From Oscillospiraceae bacterium (GTDB lineage: Bacteria; Bacillota; Clostridia; Oscillospirales; UBA929): a DNA stretch of 45,054 nucleotides. Under the pieces are notes generated by a model. It ran no database searches, was not told the DNA's origin, and saw only the letters and a program-made list of their open reading frames with translations. The DNA is taken from assembly GCA_009782215.1 (NCBI GenBank), contig WRKO01000021.1, forward strand, positions 1 through 45,054, given 5' to 3'. Below, piece after piece: positions 33,921-40,908 of this stretch. Each line of letters starts with the position of its first letter. Positions within the stretch are counted from its first letter, which is position 1. The position numbers were made by a program, and so were the translations under genes.

Positions 33921-34372
33921 TCCGCCTCGCCTCCCGTCTCGGTATCACTGTCCGCGGCCGGCGCCGTTTCCTTGACGATAAACTTGCATTTGACCGGCAG
34001 CTTGTGCATTGCGCGGCGCAGCGCTTCGCGCGCCATTTCCTCGCCCACGCCCGCAATTTCAAACAGCACACGGCCCGGCTTGACCACAGCCACCCAGTAT
34101 TCGGGCGACCCTTTACCGGAACCCATGCGCGTTTCGGCGGGCTTTGCCGTCACCGGCTTGTGGGGGAAAATCTTAATCCAAACCTGTCCGCCCCTGCGGA
34201 TATGACGGGTCATGGCGATACGGGCCGCCTCAATCTGGTTGCTGGTAATCCAGCCCGGCTCCACGGCCGCAAGGCCGTACTCGCCGTTGGAGATAAAGTT
34301 GCCTTTCAGCGCCTTGCCTTTCATCCGTCCGCGCTGGACGCGGCGGAATTTCACTCTTTTGGGTATCAACAT
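33917..34372 (-). CDS. rplP: 50S ribosomal protein L16 with short acidic tail
   Basis: The 151-residue protein starts [25 protein letters not shown] and includes [40 protein letters not shown], clearly L16, which contacts A-site tRNA. The last ~15 residues ([15 protein letters not shown]) are an acidic, low-complexity addition beyond the usual end. It starts two bases after the rpsC stop. Confidence 0.97.
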   Translation of the reverse strand: MLIPKRVKFRRVQRGRMKGKALKGNFISNGEYGLAAVEPGWITSNQIEAARIAMTRHIRRGGQVWIKIFPHKPVTAKPAETRMGSGKGSPEYWVAVVKPGRVLFEIAGVGEEMAREALRRAMHKLPVKCKFIVKETAPAADSDTETGGEAE

Positions 34373-34374
34373 AT

Positions 34375-35241
34375 TTAGCTGCCTCCTTCACGGCGCGGGG
34401 GATATCCGCCGCCGCCGGGTCCTCCCGGCCTTCCCGGGCCTCCCGGACGCCCGCCGCCGCCAAAACCGCCCGGCCGGCCGCCGCCGGGTCTTCCCGGCCC
34501 TCCCGGACGCCCGCCGTCGCGGCCGTCTCTGCGGTCGCGCCTGTCGCGTCGGTCACGCCTGTCGTCGCGGATGCGGGGCGCTTCGATGGTACGCGGCCCC
34601 ATGCGGTTGCCCGCCGTGAGAACCTCGCCCTTGTAAATCCACACCTTCACGCCGATACGCCCGTAGGTGGTATGCGCTTCGGCAAAGCCGTAGTCAATGT
34701 CCGCTCTAAGGGTTTGGAGCGGGATGGTGCCTTCGTGGTAATGCTCGCTTCTGGCGATTTCAGCGCCGCCCAGACGCCCGGATACGGCGGTCTTGATGCC
34801 TCTCGCCCCTGCCCGCATCGAGCGCATCATGGCCTGCTTCATCGCGCGGCGGAAGCTGATGCGTTTTTCGAGCTGCGCGGCAATGTTTTCGGCGACAAGT
34901 TGCGCGTTGAGATCGGGATTTTTGACCTCGACGATGTTGAGCGCCACTGGCTTTTTGACCATCTTCTCGATTTCAGTGCGGAGCTTTTCAATGTCCTGCC
35001 CGCCCCGCCCGATGACCATACCGGGCTTGGCGCAATGCAGAAAGACGCGTACACGCGTGCTGTCGCGCTCGATTTCGATGCGCGGCACGCCGGCGGCGTT
35101 GAGCTTTTTCTTCAAAAACTCGCGGACGCGATAATCCTCAACGATTAAATCTCCGACCTTGTCCGGCCTTGCGTACCAGCGGGAATCCCAGCCCTTGATG
35201 ACGCCTACGCGCAGTCCGTGCGGATTGACTTTCTGTCCCAT
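34375..35241 (-). CDS. rpsC: 30S ribosomal protein S3 with Arg/Gly/Pro-rich C-terminal tail
   Basis: Residues 1-220 are a normal S3: [24 protein letters not shown], the KH domain with [13 protein letters not shown] (78-88), and the C-terminal domain ending [13 protein letters not shown]. Residues 225-288 form an unusual tail: repeated RRD units, followed by RPGG/GGPG repeats and a final PPRREGGS. S3 lines the mRNA entry channel and helps unwind mRNA, so a basic RGG-like tail could bind RNA there (inference). Firmicute S3 proteins are usually around 220 residues or have shorter tails. Confidence 0.97.
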   Translation of the reverse strand: MGQKVNPHGLRVGVIKGWDSRWYARPDKVGDLIVEDYRVREFLKKKLNAAGVPRIEIERDSTRVRVFLHCAKPGMVIGRGGQDIEKLRTEIEKMVKKPVALNIVEVKNPDLNAQLVAENIAAQLEKRISFRRAMKQAMMRSMRAGARGIKTAVSGRLGGAEIARSEHYHEGTIPLQTLRADIDYGFAEAHTTYGRIGVKVWIYKGEVLTAGNRMGPRTIEAPRIRDDRRDRRDRRDRRDGRDGGRPGGPGRPGGGRPGGFGGGGRPGGPGRPGGPGGGGYPPRREGGS

Positions 35242-35252
35242 AGCCGTCCTCC

Positions 35253-35597
35253 TCAGTTTTCTTCGTCGCGATCCGCGACGGTAACGGTAATGTGGCTGGT
35301 TCGCTTGAGAATCCTGTAGCCGCGCCCCTTGGCTCTGGCGTGCATCCGTTTCAGCGTCGGCCCTGCGCCGATGAGAACCTTGTAGACATAGAGGTTGTCG
35401 CGGCCTATATCCAAGTTGTTCTCGGCGTTGGCGCAGGCGCTGTCCAGCACCTTAATCAAAAGCTCGCTCGCGGCCTTGGGTGTGTGGAGAAGAATGGCGC
35501 GGGCCGTTTTAACGTCCTTGCCCCGAATCAAATCGCTCACGATGGAAACCTTGCGCGGCGAAATGCGGGCATATTTGTGATGCGCTGTCGCTTGCAT
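35253..35597 (-). CDS. rplV: 50S ribosomal protein L22
   Basis: About 114 residues starting [61 protein letters not shown], with the tunnel-lining loop [26 protein letters not shown]. Another ATG two codons earlier (35603) directly abuts the rpsS stop and is only three bases from the GGGAGG ribosome-binding site, so 35597 is preferred. L22 lines the peptide exit tunnel. Confidence 0.95.
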   Translation of the reverse strand: MQATAHHKYARISPRKVSIVSDLIRGKDVKTARAILLHTPKAASELLIKVLDSACANAENNLDIGRDNLYVYKVLIGAGPTLKRMHARAKGRGYRILKRTSHITVTVADRDEEN

Positions 35598-35603
35598 AAT
35601 CAT

Positions 35604-35879
35604 TTACCTCCCGCTCGTCTTGCTTCCGGCATGGCCCCGGAAGGTGCGCGTGGGGGCGAACTCGCCCAGCTTATGCCCGACCATGTCCTCTGTGATATAG
35701 ACGGGCACATGCTTGCGTCCGTCATGGACGGCAAAGGTATGCCCCACAAAATCGGGGAAGACCGTGGAGGCGCGGCTCCATGTCTTTAAGACCTTCTTCT
35801 CGTTTTTCCTGTTCAGCTCGTCTACCCTCTTGAGCAGCTCAGGAGCGGCAAACGGGCCTTTCTTAACGCTTCTTCCCAT
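35604..35879 (-). CDS. rpsS: 30S ribosomal protein S19
   Basis: The 91-residue protein [80 protein letters not shown] is a typical S19 (key block: [15 protein letters not shown]). It binds 16S rRNA in the 30S head together with S13. Position after rplB is standard. Confidence 0.98.
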   Translation of the reverse strand: MGRSVKKGPFAAPELLKRVDELNRKNEKKVLKTWSRASTVFPDFVGHTFAVHDGRKHVPVYITEDMVGHKLGEFAPTRTFRGHAGSKTSGR

Positions 35880-35894
35880 GAATCCTCACCTACC

Positions 35895-36728
35895 TCACTT
35901 CACATTGCGGCGCTTAACAATCAATTTATCGGTGCGGTGCTTTTTCTTGCGCGTCTTGTATCCGAGCGTCGGCTTGCCCCACGGCGTCACCGGGCCGGGA
36001 CGCCCAATCGGGCTTTTGCCCTCACCGCCGCCGTGCGGGTGGTCGCAGGGGTTCATCACCGAGCCGCGAACCGTGGGACGGACGCCCATATGGCGCTTGC
36101 GTCCCGCTTTGCCGATTTGAATGTTCTCATGGTCGTGGTTTCCAATCTGGCCGATGGTGGCTTTGCAGTCCTGCCGCACGATGCGCACCTCGCCCGAAGG
36201 AAGCCTGATTTGCGCCGACACGCCTTCCTTGGCCATAAGCTGGGCCGAGCCGCCGGCGGAGCGAACCATTTGCGCTCCCCGCCCGGGGTAAAGCTCAATG
36301 TTGTGGATGACGGTGCCGAGCGGGATGTTGGCAATCGGGAGACAGTTGCCCGGACGGATGTCCGCGCCCGCGCCCGAAATCACGGCGTCGCCGTCTTTCA
36401 ATCCGGCGGGGGCGATGATGTAGCGCTTTTCGCCGTCTTCATACTGAAGCAGGGCGATGTTGGCGCTGCGGTTGGGGTCATACTCAATCCCGATAACCTT
36501 GGCGGGCATATCGGTCTTGTCGCGCTTGAAGTCAATTTTGCGGTATTTGCGCTTTTCGCCGCCGCCGTGGTGGCGGACGGTAATGCGGCCTTGGTTGTTG
36601 CGGCCGGCCGTCTTTTTAATCGGCTCCAGCAGCGACTTTTCCGGCGTCTTTTTGGTAATCTCGGAGAAATCGCTGACCGTCATATGCCGGCGGGACGGCG
36701 TGGTGGGACGGAACTGTCTAATACCCAT
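35895..36728 (-). CDS. rplB: 50S ribosomal protein L2
   Basis: The 277-residue protein has the L2 landmarks [22 protein letters not shown], the SH3-like region, and the C-terminal [48 protein letters not shown] including the conserved histidine near the peptidyl-transferase centre. Its upstream spacer is AT-rich and only a weak ribosome-binding site (AAGAGA) is visible. Confidence 0.98.
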   Translation of the reverse strand: MGIRQFRPTTPSRRHMTVSDFSEITKKTPEKSLLEPIKKTAGRNNQGRITVRHHGGGEKRKYRKIDFKRDKTDMPAKVIGIEYDPNRSANIALLQYEDGEKRYIIAPAGLKDGDAVISGAGADIRPGNCLPIANIPLGTVIHNIELYPGRGAQMVRSAGGSAQLMAKEGVSAQIRLPSGEVRIVRQDCKATIGQIGNHDHENIQIGKAGRKRHMGVRPTVRGSVMNPCDHPHGGGEGKSPIGRPGPVTPWGKPTLGYKTRKKKHRTDKLIVKRRNVK

Positions 36729-36781
36729 AATCTAACGTCTCTTAACGAATTGTCAATTATCCATTGTCAACCGTTAATTGA
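36729..36781 (-). repeat. AT-rich TTGACAAT repeat in the rplW-rplB spacer
   Basis: Read on the minus strand this 53-base spacer contains two copies of TTGACAAT (GTTGACAATGG and ATTGACAATTC) inside an outer inverted repeat TTAACG...CGTTAA. It is sharply AT-rich within a GC-rich operon. It may be an interspersed intergenic repeat; other copies would be needed to prove this. Confidence 0.45.
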
Positions 36782-37075
36782 CTACACCATCCCTTCAAAG
36801 AATTCTATCGGATTGCTTTCGCCCTTCAGCCGGACGATGGCCTTCTTGCGCGCCGGGCGGCGTCCGATATGCACGCCCATCCGCTTGACCTTGCCTTGCA
36901 TGTTCATGGTGTTGACGCTTTTCACGCTGACCTTGAATATCGTTTCCACAGCTTGACGAATCTCGATTTTGTTGGCGTCCCGCGCCACCTCAAAGGCATA
37001 CACCTTGTCTCCGGCCCTTTCCATCGAGCGCTCGGTGATGATGGGGCGCAGAAGGATGTCATACGGCGTTTTCAT
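36782..37075 (-). CDS. rplW: 50S ribosomal protein L23
   Basis: The 97-residue protein [83 protein letters not shown] is a standard L23 at the tunnel exit, the docking site for trigger factor and SRP. It overlaps rplD by four bases. Confidence 0.98.
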   Translation of the reverse strand: MKTPYDILLRPIITERSMERAGDKVYAFEVARDANKIEIRQAVETIFKVSVKSVNTMNMQGKVKRMGVHIGRRPARKKAIVRLKGESNPIEFFEGMV

Positions 37076-37698
37076 TTCCCGAACACCTCCTCAATGGTTT
37101 CCAGCGCGGCTTTGTCAACAATCAAGGTTCCCGCGTTGACGATGTCATACACGCTCATCACGCCGGCAAAGGCCGTCTTCACGCTTTGGAGGTTCCGCGC
37201 GCTCTTAACGACGGTTTCCCGCGGCTCCTTGGTGACGACGTAGCTTTTGTCCGTAACGCCCAGCGCTTCTAAAAACGCGGCAAACGCCTTGGTTTTGATT
37301 TCGGGCAAGTCCAGCCCGTCAATGACCAGCACCTTATTGTCGATGGCCTTCTGCGAGAGGGCGCTCTTCATCGCCAGCCTGCGGGTCTTCTTGTTGATGC
37401 TGAGGGTGTAATCGCGCGGCTTGGGCGCGAACGCCACGCCGCCGTGCGTCCATTGGGGGGAGCGGGTGCTTCCCTGACGGGCGCGCCCGGTGCCTTTTTG
37501 GCGGTAAGGCTTTCTGCCGCCGCCCGCAACCTCGGCGCGGGTGAGCGCCGACTGGGTGCCCTGACGGCGGGCGGCCAAATGCGCCTTGACCACCGAATGG
37601 ACAGAGGCAGCCGACGGCACAACGCCGAACACCGCTTCCGAAAGCTCCATTTCGCCGGTTTCCTTGCCGGACATATCGTATACTTTAGCTTTGGGCAT
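37072..37698 (-). CDS. rplD: 50S ribosomal protein L4
   Basis: The 208-residue protein has the L4 pattern [53 protein letters not shown], the tunnel-lining arm, and then [18 protein letters not shown] sequence. In proteobacteria L4 represses its own operon; no matching leader was recognised here. Length is normal. Confidence 0.98.
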   Translation of the reverse strand: MPKAKVYDMSGKETGEMELSEAVFGVVPSAASVHSVVKAHLAARRQGTQSALTRAEVAGGGRKPYRQKGTGRARQGSTRSPQWTHGGVAFAPKPRDYTLSINKKTRRLAMKSALSQKAIDNKVLVIDGLDLPEIKTKAFAAFLEALGVTDKSYVVTKEPRETVVKSARNLQSVKTAFAGVMSVYDIVNAGTLIVDKAALETIEEVFGK

Positions 37699-37713
37699 AT
37701 CGGTCGCCTCCTA

Positions 37714-38343
37714 TTACGCGTTTTTCACTGAATTTCTTATATATACCAGACTTCCCCTAGAACCGGGGACGGCGCCCCTGACCAGAATGACGCCCAGCTC
37801 CGCGTCTGTCTTCACCACCACGAGGTTGAGGACGGTCGTCTGCTCGCTGCCCATATGTCCCGCCATCTTTTTCCCCGGCAGCACGCGGCTGGGGTCGGAG
37901 CCGGAGCCCATCGAGCCTTGGTGGCGGTGGACGGGGCCTCCGCCGTGGCTCATGGCCGTGCGGCCGAAGCCGTGGCGCTTGATAACGCCCGCGTAGCCTT
38001 TGCCCTTGCTCACCCCGGTGACGTCCACGCGGTCGCCCGCCTCAAACACAGAGACGTCAATGACGTCGCCGGTTTTATACTCGCCTTCAAGGTCAAACTC
38101 TTTGAGATACTTCTTGAGCGGCGTGCCGGCTTTTTCAAAGTGCCCGCGTTCGCCCTTGCTCAGCTTGCGCGCCGCAATGTCCTCAAATCCGAGCTGAACC
38201 GCCTTGTAGCCGTCGCGTTCCGGCGTCTTGACCTGCGTGACCTCGCAGGGGCCGGCCTGTATGACGGTGACGGGGATGACCCGCCCGGCTTCGTCAAAGG
38301 TCTGCGTCATGCCGGCTTTCTTGCCGATAATGGCTTTTTGCAT
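37714..38343 (-). CDS. rplC: 50S ribosomal protein L3
   Basis: From the ATG at 38343 (GGGAGGA seven bases upstream) the 209-residue protein begins MQKAIIGKKAGMTQTFDEAGRVIPVTVIQAGPCEVTQ and contains KGKGYAGVIKRHGFGRTAMSHGGGPVHRHQGSMG, the L3 loop that reaches the peptidyl-transferase centre. An ATG five codons earlier is rejected because it would lie inside the ribosome-binding region. Confidence 0.97.
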   Translation of the reverse strand: MQKAIIGKKAGMTQTFDEAGRVIPVTVIQAGPCEVTQVKTPERDGYKAVQLGFEDIAARKLSKGERGHFEKAGTPLKKYLKEFDLEGEYKTGDVIDVSVFEAGDRVDVTGVSKGKGYAGVIKRHGFGRTAMSHGGGPVHRHQGSMGSGSDPSRVLPGKKMAGHMGSEQTTVLNLVVVKTDAELGVILVRGAVPGSRGSLVYIRNSVKNA

Positions 38344-38364
38344 ATTCGTTCCTCCCAATTATTG

Positions 38365-38381
38365 GTTGGCCGCCGGCCAAC
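38365..38381 (-). promoter_or_regulatory. Short perfect stem-loop between rpsJ and rplC
   Basis: On the minus strand GTTGGCC-GGC-GGCCAAC makes a 7-bp stem with a 3-base loop in the 48-base gap before the rplC ribosome-binding site. No T-run follows. It could be an mRNA processing or stability element; this is not proven. Confidence 0.4.
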
Positions 38382-38391
38382 ATGATTGGTT

Positions 38392-38724
38392 TTACAGCTT
38401 AATCTCAATCTCCACGCCCGCCGGCAAATCGAGGCTCATCAGCGATTCCACCGTTTTCTGGTCGGGCTTGATGATGTCAATCAGACGCTTGTGGGTGCGC
38501 CGCTCAAACTGCTCGCGGCTGTCCTTATATTTATGGACGGCGCGCAGGATGGTGATGATTTCTTTGCGGGTGGGGAGCGGAATGGGGCCCGATACGCGCG
38601 CGCCGTTGCGTTTGGCCGTCTCGACGATGCGCTCGGCGCTCTGGTCGATTAGCTGATGGTCATACGCTTTCAGACGTATGCGGATTTTTTCTTTAACCCT
38701 TGCGGTAGCCGCAGAAGCTGCCAT
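38392..38724 (-). CDS. rpsJ: 30S ribosomal protein S10
   Basis: The 110-residue protein, after a short Ala-rich lead ([10 protein letters not shown]), reads [74 protein letters not shown], a standard S10. The lead is about eight residues longer than usual. It is the first gene of the super-operon; the ribosomal protein also serves as NusE in antitermination. The promoter lies about 80 bases upstream. Confidence 0.98.
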   Translation of the reverse strand: MAASAATARVKEKIRIRLKAYDHQLIDQSAERIVETAKRNGARVSGPIPLPTRKEIITILRAVHKYKDSREQFERRTHKRLIDIIKPDQKTVESLMSLDLPAGVEIEIKL

Positions 38725-38806
38725 GATATGGTCTCCTCTCTTAACACCGGGGAATCATTTTCCGTATACCCCGCCGTGTGTGTCATCAGCGTAAAGACGC
38801 TCAAGT

Positions 38807-38855
38807 AGTTTACAACAGTGATTTCCGTTTGTCAAGGCCTTTTTGAAAATAATTT
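38807..38855 (-). promoter_or_regulatory. Promoter of the ribosomal super-operon with UP-like element
   Basis: On the minus strand TTGACA (38835-38830) and TAAACT (38812-38807) are 17 bases apart. Four bases upstream of the -35 is AAATTATTTTCAAAAA (38855-38840), which matches the RNA-polymerase alpha-CTD UP-element consensus except for one missing base. The same AT-rich block forms an imperfect long inverted repeat (38834-38877). Confidence 0.8.
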
Positions 38856-38908
38856 CAATTTTCTCAAAAAGGGCCTTTCCCCCGCCCCGCCGCAGTTGAA
38901 AAAACTGC

Positions 38909-38938
38909 TTGCCAACCGGATACGTCCTGTGATATGCT
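38909..38938 (+). promoter_or_regulatory. Promoter of the DUF4914-like gene
   Basis: TTGCCA (38909-38914) and TATGCT (38933-38938) are 18 bases apart. The gene starts 37 bases later after the ribosome-binding site AAGGAG (38961-38966). This promoter is back-to-back with the ribosomal promoter. Confidence 0.6.
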
Positions 38939-38975
38939 GTTGAGAAATACCCTATAGTGAAGGAGCGGTTACGGT

Positions 38976-40841
38976 ATGGGCTTGAACAAGTTTCGCTTTT
39001 CGGAGGATATACTGCGGGTCGTCAGCAACTGCAAGGGCATTTCCATCCCCAAAAGCAGAGAAGACATCATAGCGCTGGCGCTCGGTTCCCCCGGCGCGGA
39101 CAGCTTTACGGTTAGCTACGACGTCAACGGCCAGCAGCATGACGAGGCAACCATCGTCCGCTGCAAAAACGGCGTGGCGGTCAACTACATTGACGATTAC
39201 ATGAGACGGCGCGACCCCGACTGCCTGATTGTGGCGGACGAATTCCCCACAGACAAGCCGCGCTTCAAGGAAGAATACGGCGCCGACTTCTCGGCGCTCA
39301 GGGAAAAAACCCTGCGCTGGCTGGAGGAGCAGGAGCTGATTATCGTCCCCTTTATGGCGGGCGGGAAGCAATTCGGCTACCCCTCGGTGCTGATTACGCC
39401 GAAAAACGCCGCGTTTTTCGCCTGCGGACTGGCGGGCCTGCAGTATTTCTTCAACATCGACGAGGCCGAGGGCGTGTTTGACCCCAAGATGGTCATCATG
39501 CTCGCGCCGCCCTTCCGGCACACCCACTTCGACGGCAAGCAAATCGTCGTACATAACCGCACGCCGGAGCTTTACGAAATGTTCTCCTACAACCTCTACC
39601 CGGGGCCGAGCGCCAAAAAAGGCGTTTACGGCTTCCTGCTCGACGTGGGCGAAAGGGAAAACTGGGTGACGGCGCACGCCTCCGCCGTGCGGGTGACCAC
39701 GCCCTATGAAAACGAAATGGTCATCATGCACGAGGGCGCGTCGGGCGGCGGCAAGAGCGAAATGGGCGAAAACATCCACAAAGAACTGGACGGCAAAATC
39801 GTCATCGGCCGCAACCTCACCACCGGCGAGAAGTTTTACCTCACCATCGCCGAACACTGCGAACTCAGCCCCATCGCCGACGATATGGTGCTGTGCCACC
39901 CCTCCATGCAGAACGACAGCGGCAAGCTGGTCGTTCAAGACGCCGAGGACGGCTGGTTCCTCCGCCTCGACCATATCAAAGAATACGGCACCGAGCCGTA
40001 TCACGAAAAAATCTTCATCCACCCCAGCGAGCCGCTTGTTTTCCTCAACATCCAAGGCACCGCCAACGCCACCTGCCTTGTCTGGGAACACACCATCGAC
40101 TCCAACGGGCAGCCCTGCCCCAACCCGCGCACCATCCTGCCGCGCAGAATGGTTCCCGACGTCATAAACAAGCCGGTGGAGGTCGATGTGCGCAGCTTCG
40201 GCGTGCGTACGCCCCCCTGCACCGCCGAGCACCCCACCTACGGCATACTGGGCATGATTCAAATCCTGCCGCCCGCGCTCGCGTGGCTGTGGCGCTTGGT
40301 TGCGCCCAGAGGCCACAACAACCCGTCCATCGTCGATACCACCGGCATGACCAGCGAGGGCGTCGGCTCCTACGGCCCCTTCCTCACCGGCAAGATGGTC
40401 AACCACGCAAACCTTTTGCTGGAGCAAATCAAAAAATCCGTCAACACCCTGTTCGTCGTCTTCCCCAATCAGCACGTCGGCTGCTATGAGGTGGGCTTCA
40501 AGCCGCAATGGGTCATGCGCGAATACCTCGCCATGCGCGGCGCGCACAGCTTCAAACCCGAAAGCCTTGTCCCCGCCCGTCTGCCCCTGCTGGGCTGGTG
40601 CCTCGACAGCATGAAAATCAACGGCCAGTTTGTCCGTCGCGCTTTCCTGCGCCCTGAAACCCAAGTGGAAATCGGCCTTGAGGGCTACGACAAGGGCGCC
40701 AAGCTGCTCACCGATTTCTTCAAAACAGAAATCAAAAAGTTCGACGCCCCCGACCTTGACCCCGTCGGCAAGCAAATCCTCGACGCCTGCTACAGAGACG
40801 CCCCCCTCGACGACTACATCGCCATCCTGCCCCGCAAGTAG
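38976..40841 (+). CDS. DUF4914-like P-loop protein, possibly PEP-carboxykinase-like
   Basis: This 621-residue cytosolic protein resembles the uncharacterised DUF4914 family of clostridia as far as I can recall it. The clearest motif is GASGGGKSE at residues 254-262, preceded by hydrophobic strand EMVIMHE, closely like the kinase-1 loop of ATP-type PEP carboxykinases and HPr kinase. Nearby are acidic and His-containing blocks (IADDMVLCHPS, FLNIQGTANATCLVWEHT) that could hold metal and substrate, and a C-terminal MTSEGVGSYGPFLTGKMVNHANLLLEQIKK. The gene stands alone between its own promoter and a strong terminator. An ATP- or GTP-using kinase or carboxykinase-like activity is inferred only. Confidence 0.65.
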   Translation: MGLNKFRFSEDILRVVSNCKGISIPKSREDIIALALGSPGADSFTVSYDVNGQQHDEATIVRCKNGVAVNYIDDYMRRRDPDCLIVADEFPTDKPRFKEEYGADFSALREKTLRWLEEQELIIVPFMAGGKQFGYPSVLITPKNAAFFACGLAGLQYFFNIDEAEGVFDPKMVIMLAPPFRHTHFDGKQIVVHNRTPELYEMFSYNLYPGPSAKKGVYGFLLDVGERENWVTAHASAVRVTTPYENEMVIMHEGASGGGKSEMGENIHKELDGKIVIGRNLTTGEKFYLTIAEHCELSPIADDMVLCHPSMQNDSGKLVVQDAEDGWFLRLDHIKEYGTEPYHEKIFIHPSEPLVFLNIQGTANATCLVWEHTIDSNGQPCPNPRTILPRRMVPDVINKPVEVDVRSFGVRTPPCTAEHPTYGILGMIQILPPALAWLWRLVAPRGHNNPSIVDTTGMTSEGVGSYGPFLTGKMVNHANLLLEQIKKSVNTLFVVFPNQHVGCYEVGFKPQWVMREYLAMRGAHSFKPESLVPARLPLLGWCLDSMKINGQFVRRAFLRPETQVEIGLEGYDKGAKLLTDFFKTEIKKFDAPDLDPVGKQILDACYRDAPLDDYIAILPRK

Positions 40842-40857
40842 AAACCCCGATTATATA

Positions 40858-40893
40858 TAGAGAGACCGGCGCGTTCCCGCGCCGGTCTCTTTT
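40858..40893 (+). terminator. Strong Rho-independent terminator after the DUF4914-like gene
   Basis: AGAGACCGGCGCG-TTCC-CGCGCCGGTCTCT is a perfect 13-bp stem followed by TTTTCGTTTT. On the minus strand the tail is CTATATATA, so it may also help stop the convergent SLH-protein transcript. Confidence 0.92.
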
Positions 40894-40908
40894 CGTTTTC
40901 CGCAAGCC

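Noticed and set aside
38952..40775. 607-codon minus-strand frame opposite the DUF4914-like gene
   Set aside because: A shadow frame in GC-rich DNA: the plus strand has the promoter, ribosome-binding site, P-loop and terminator.
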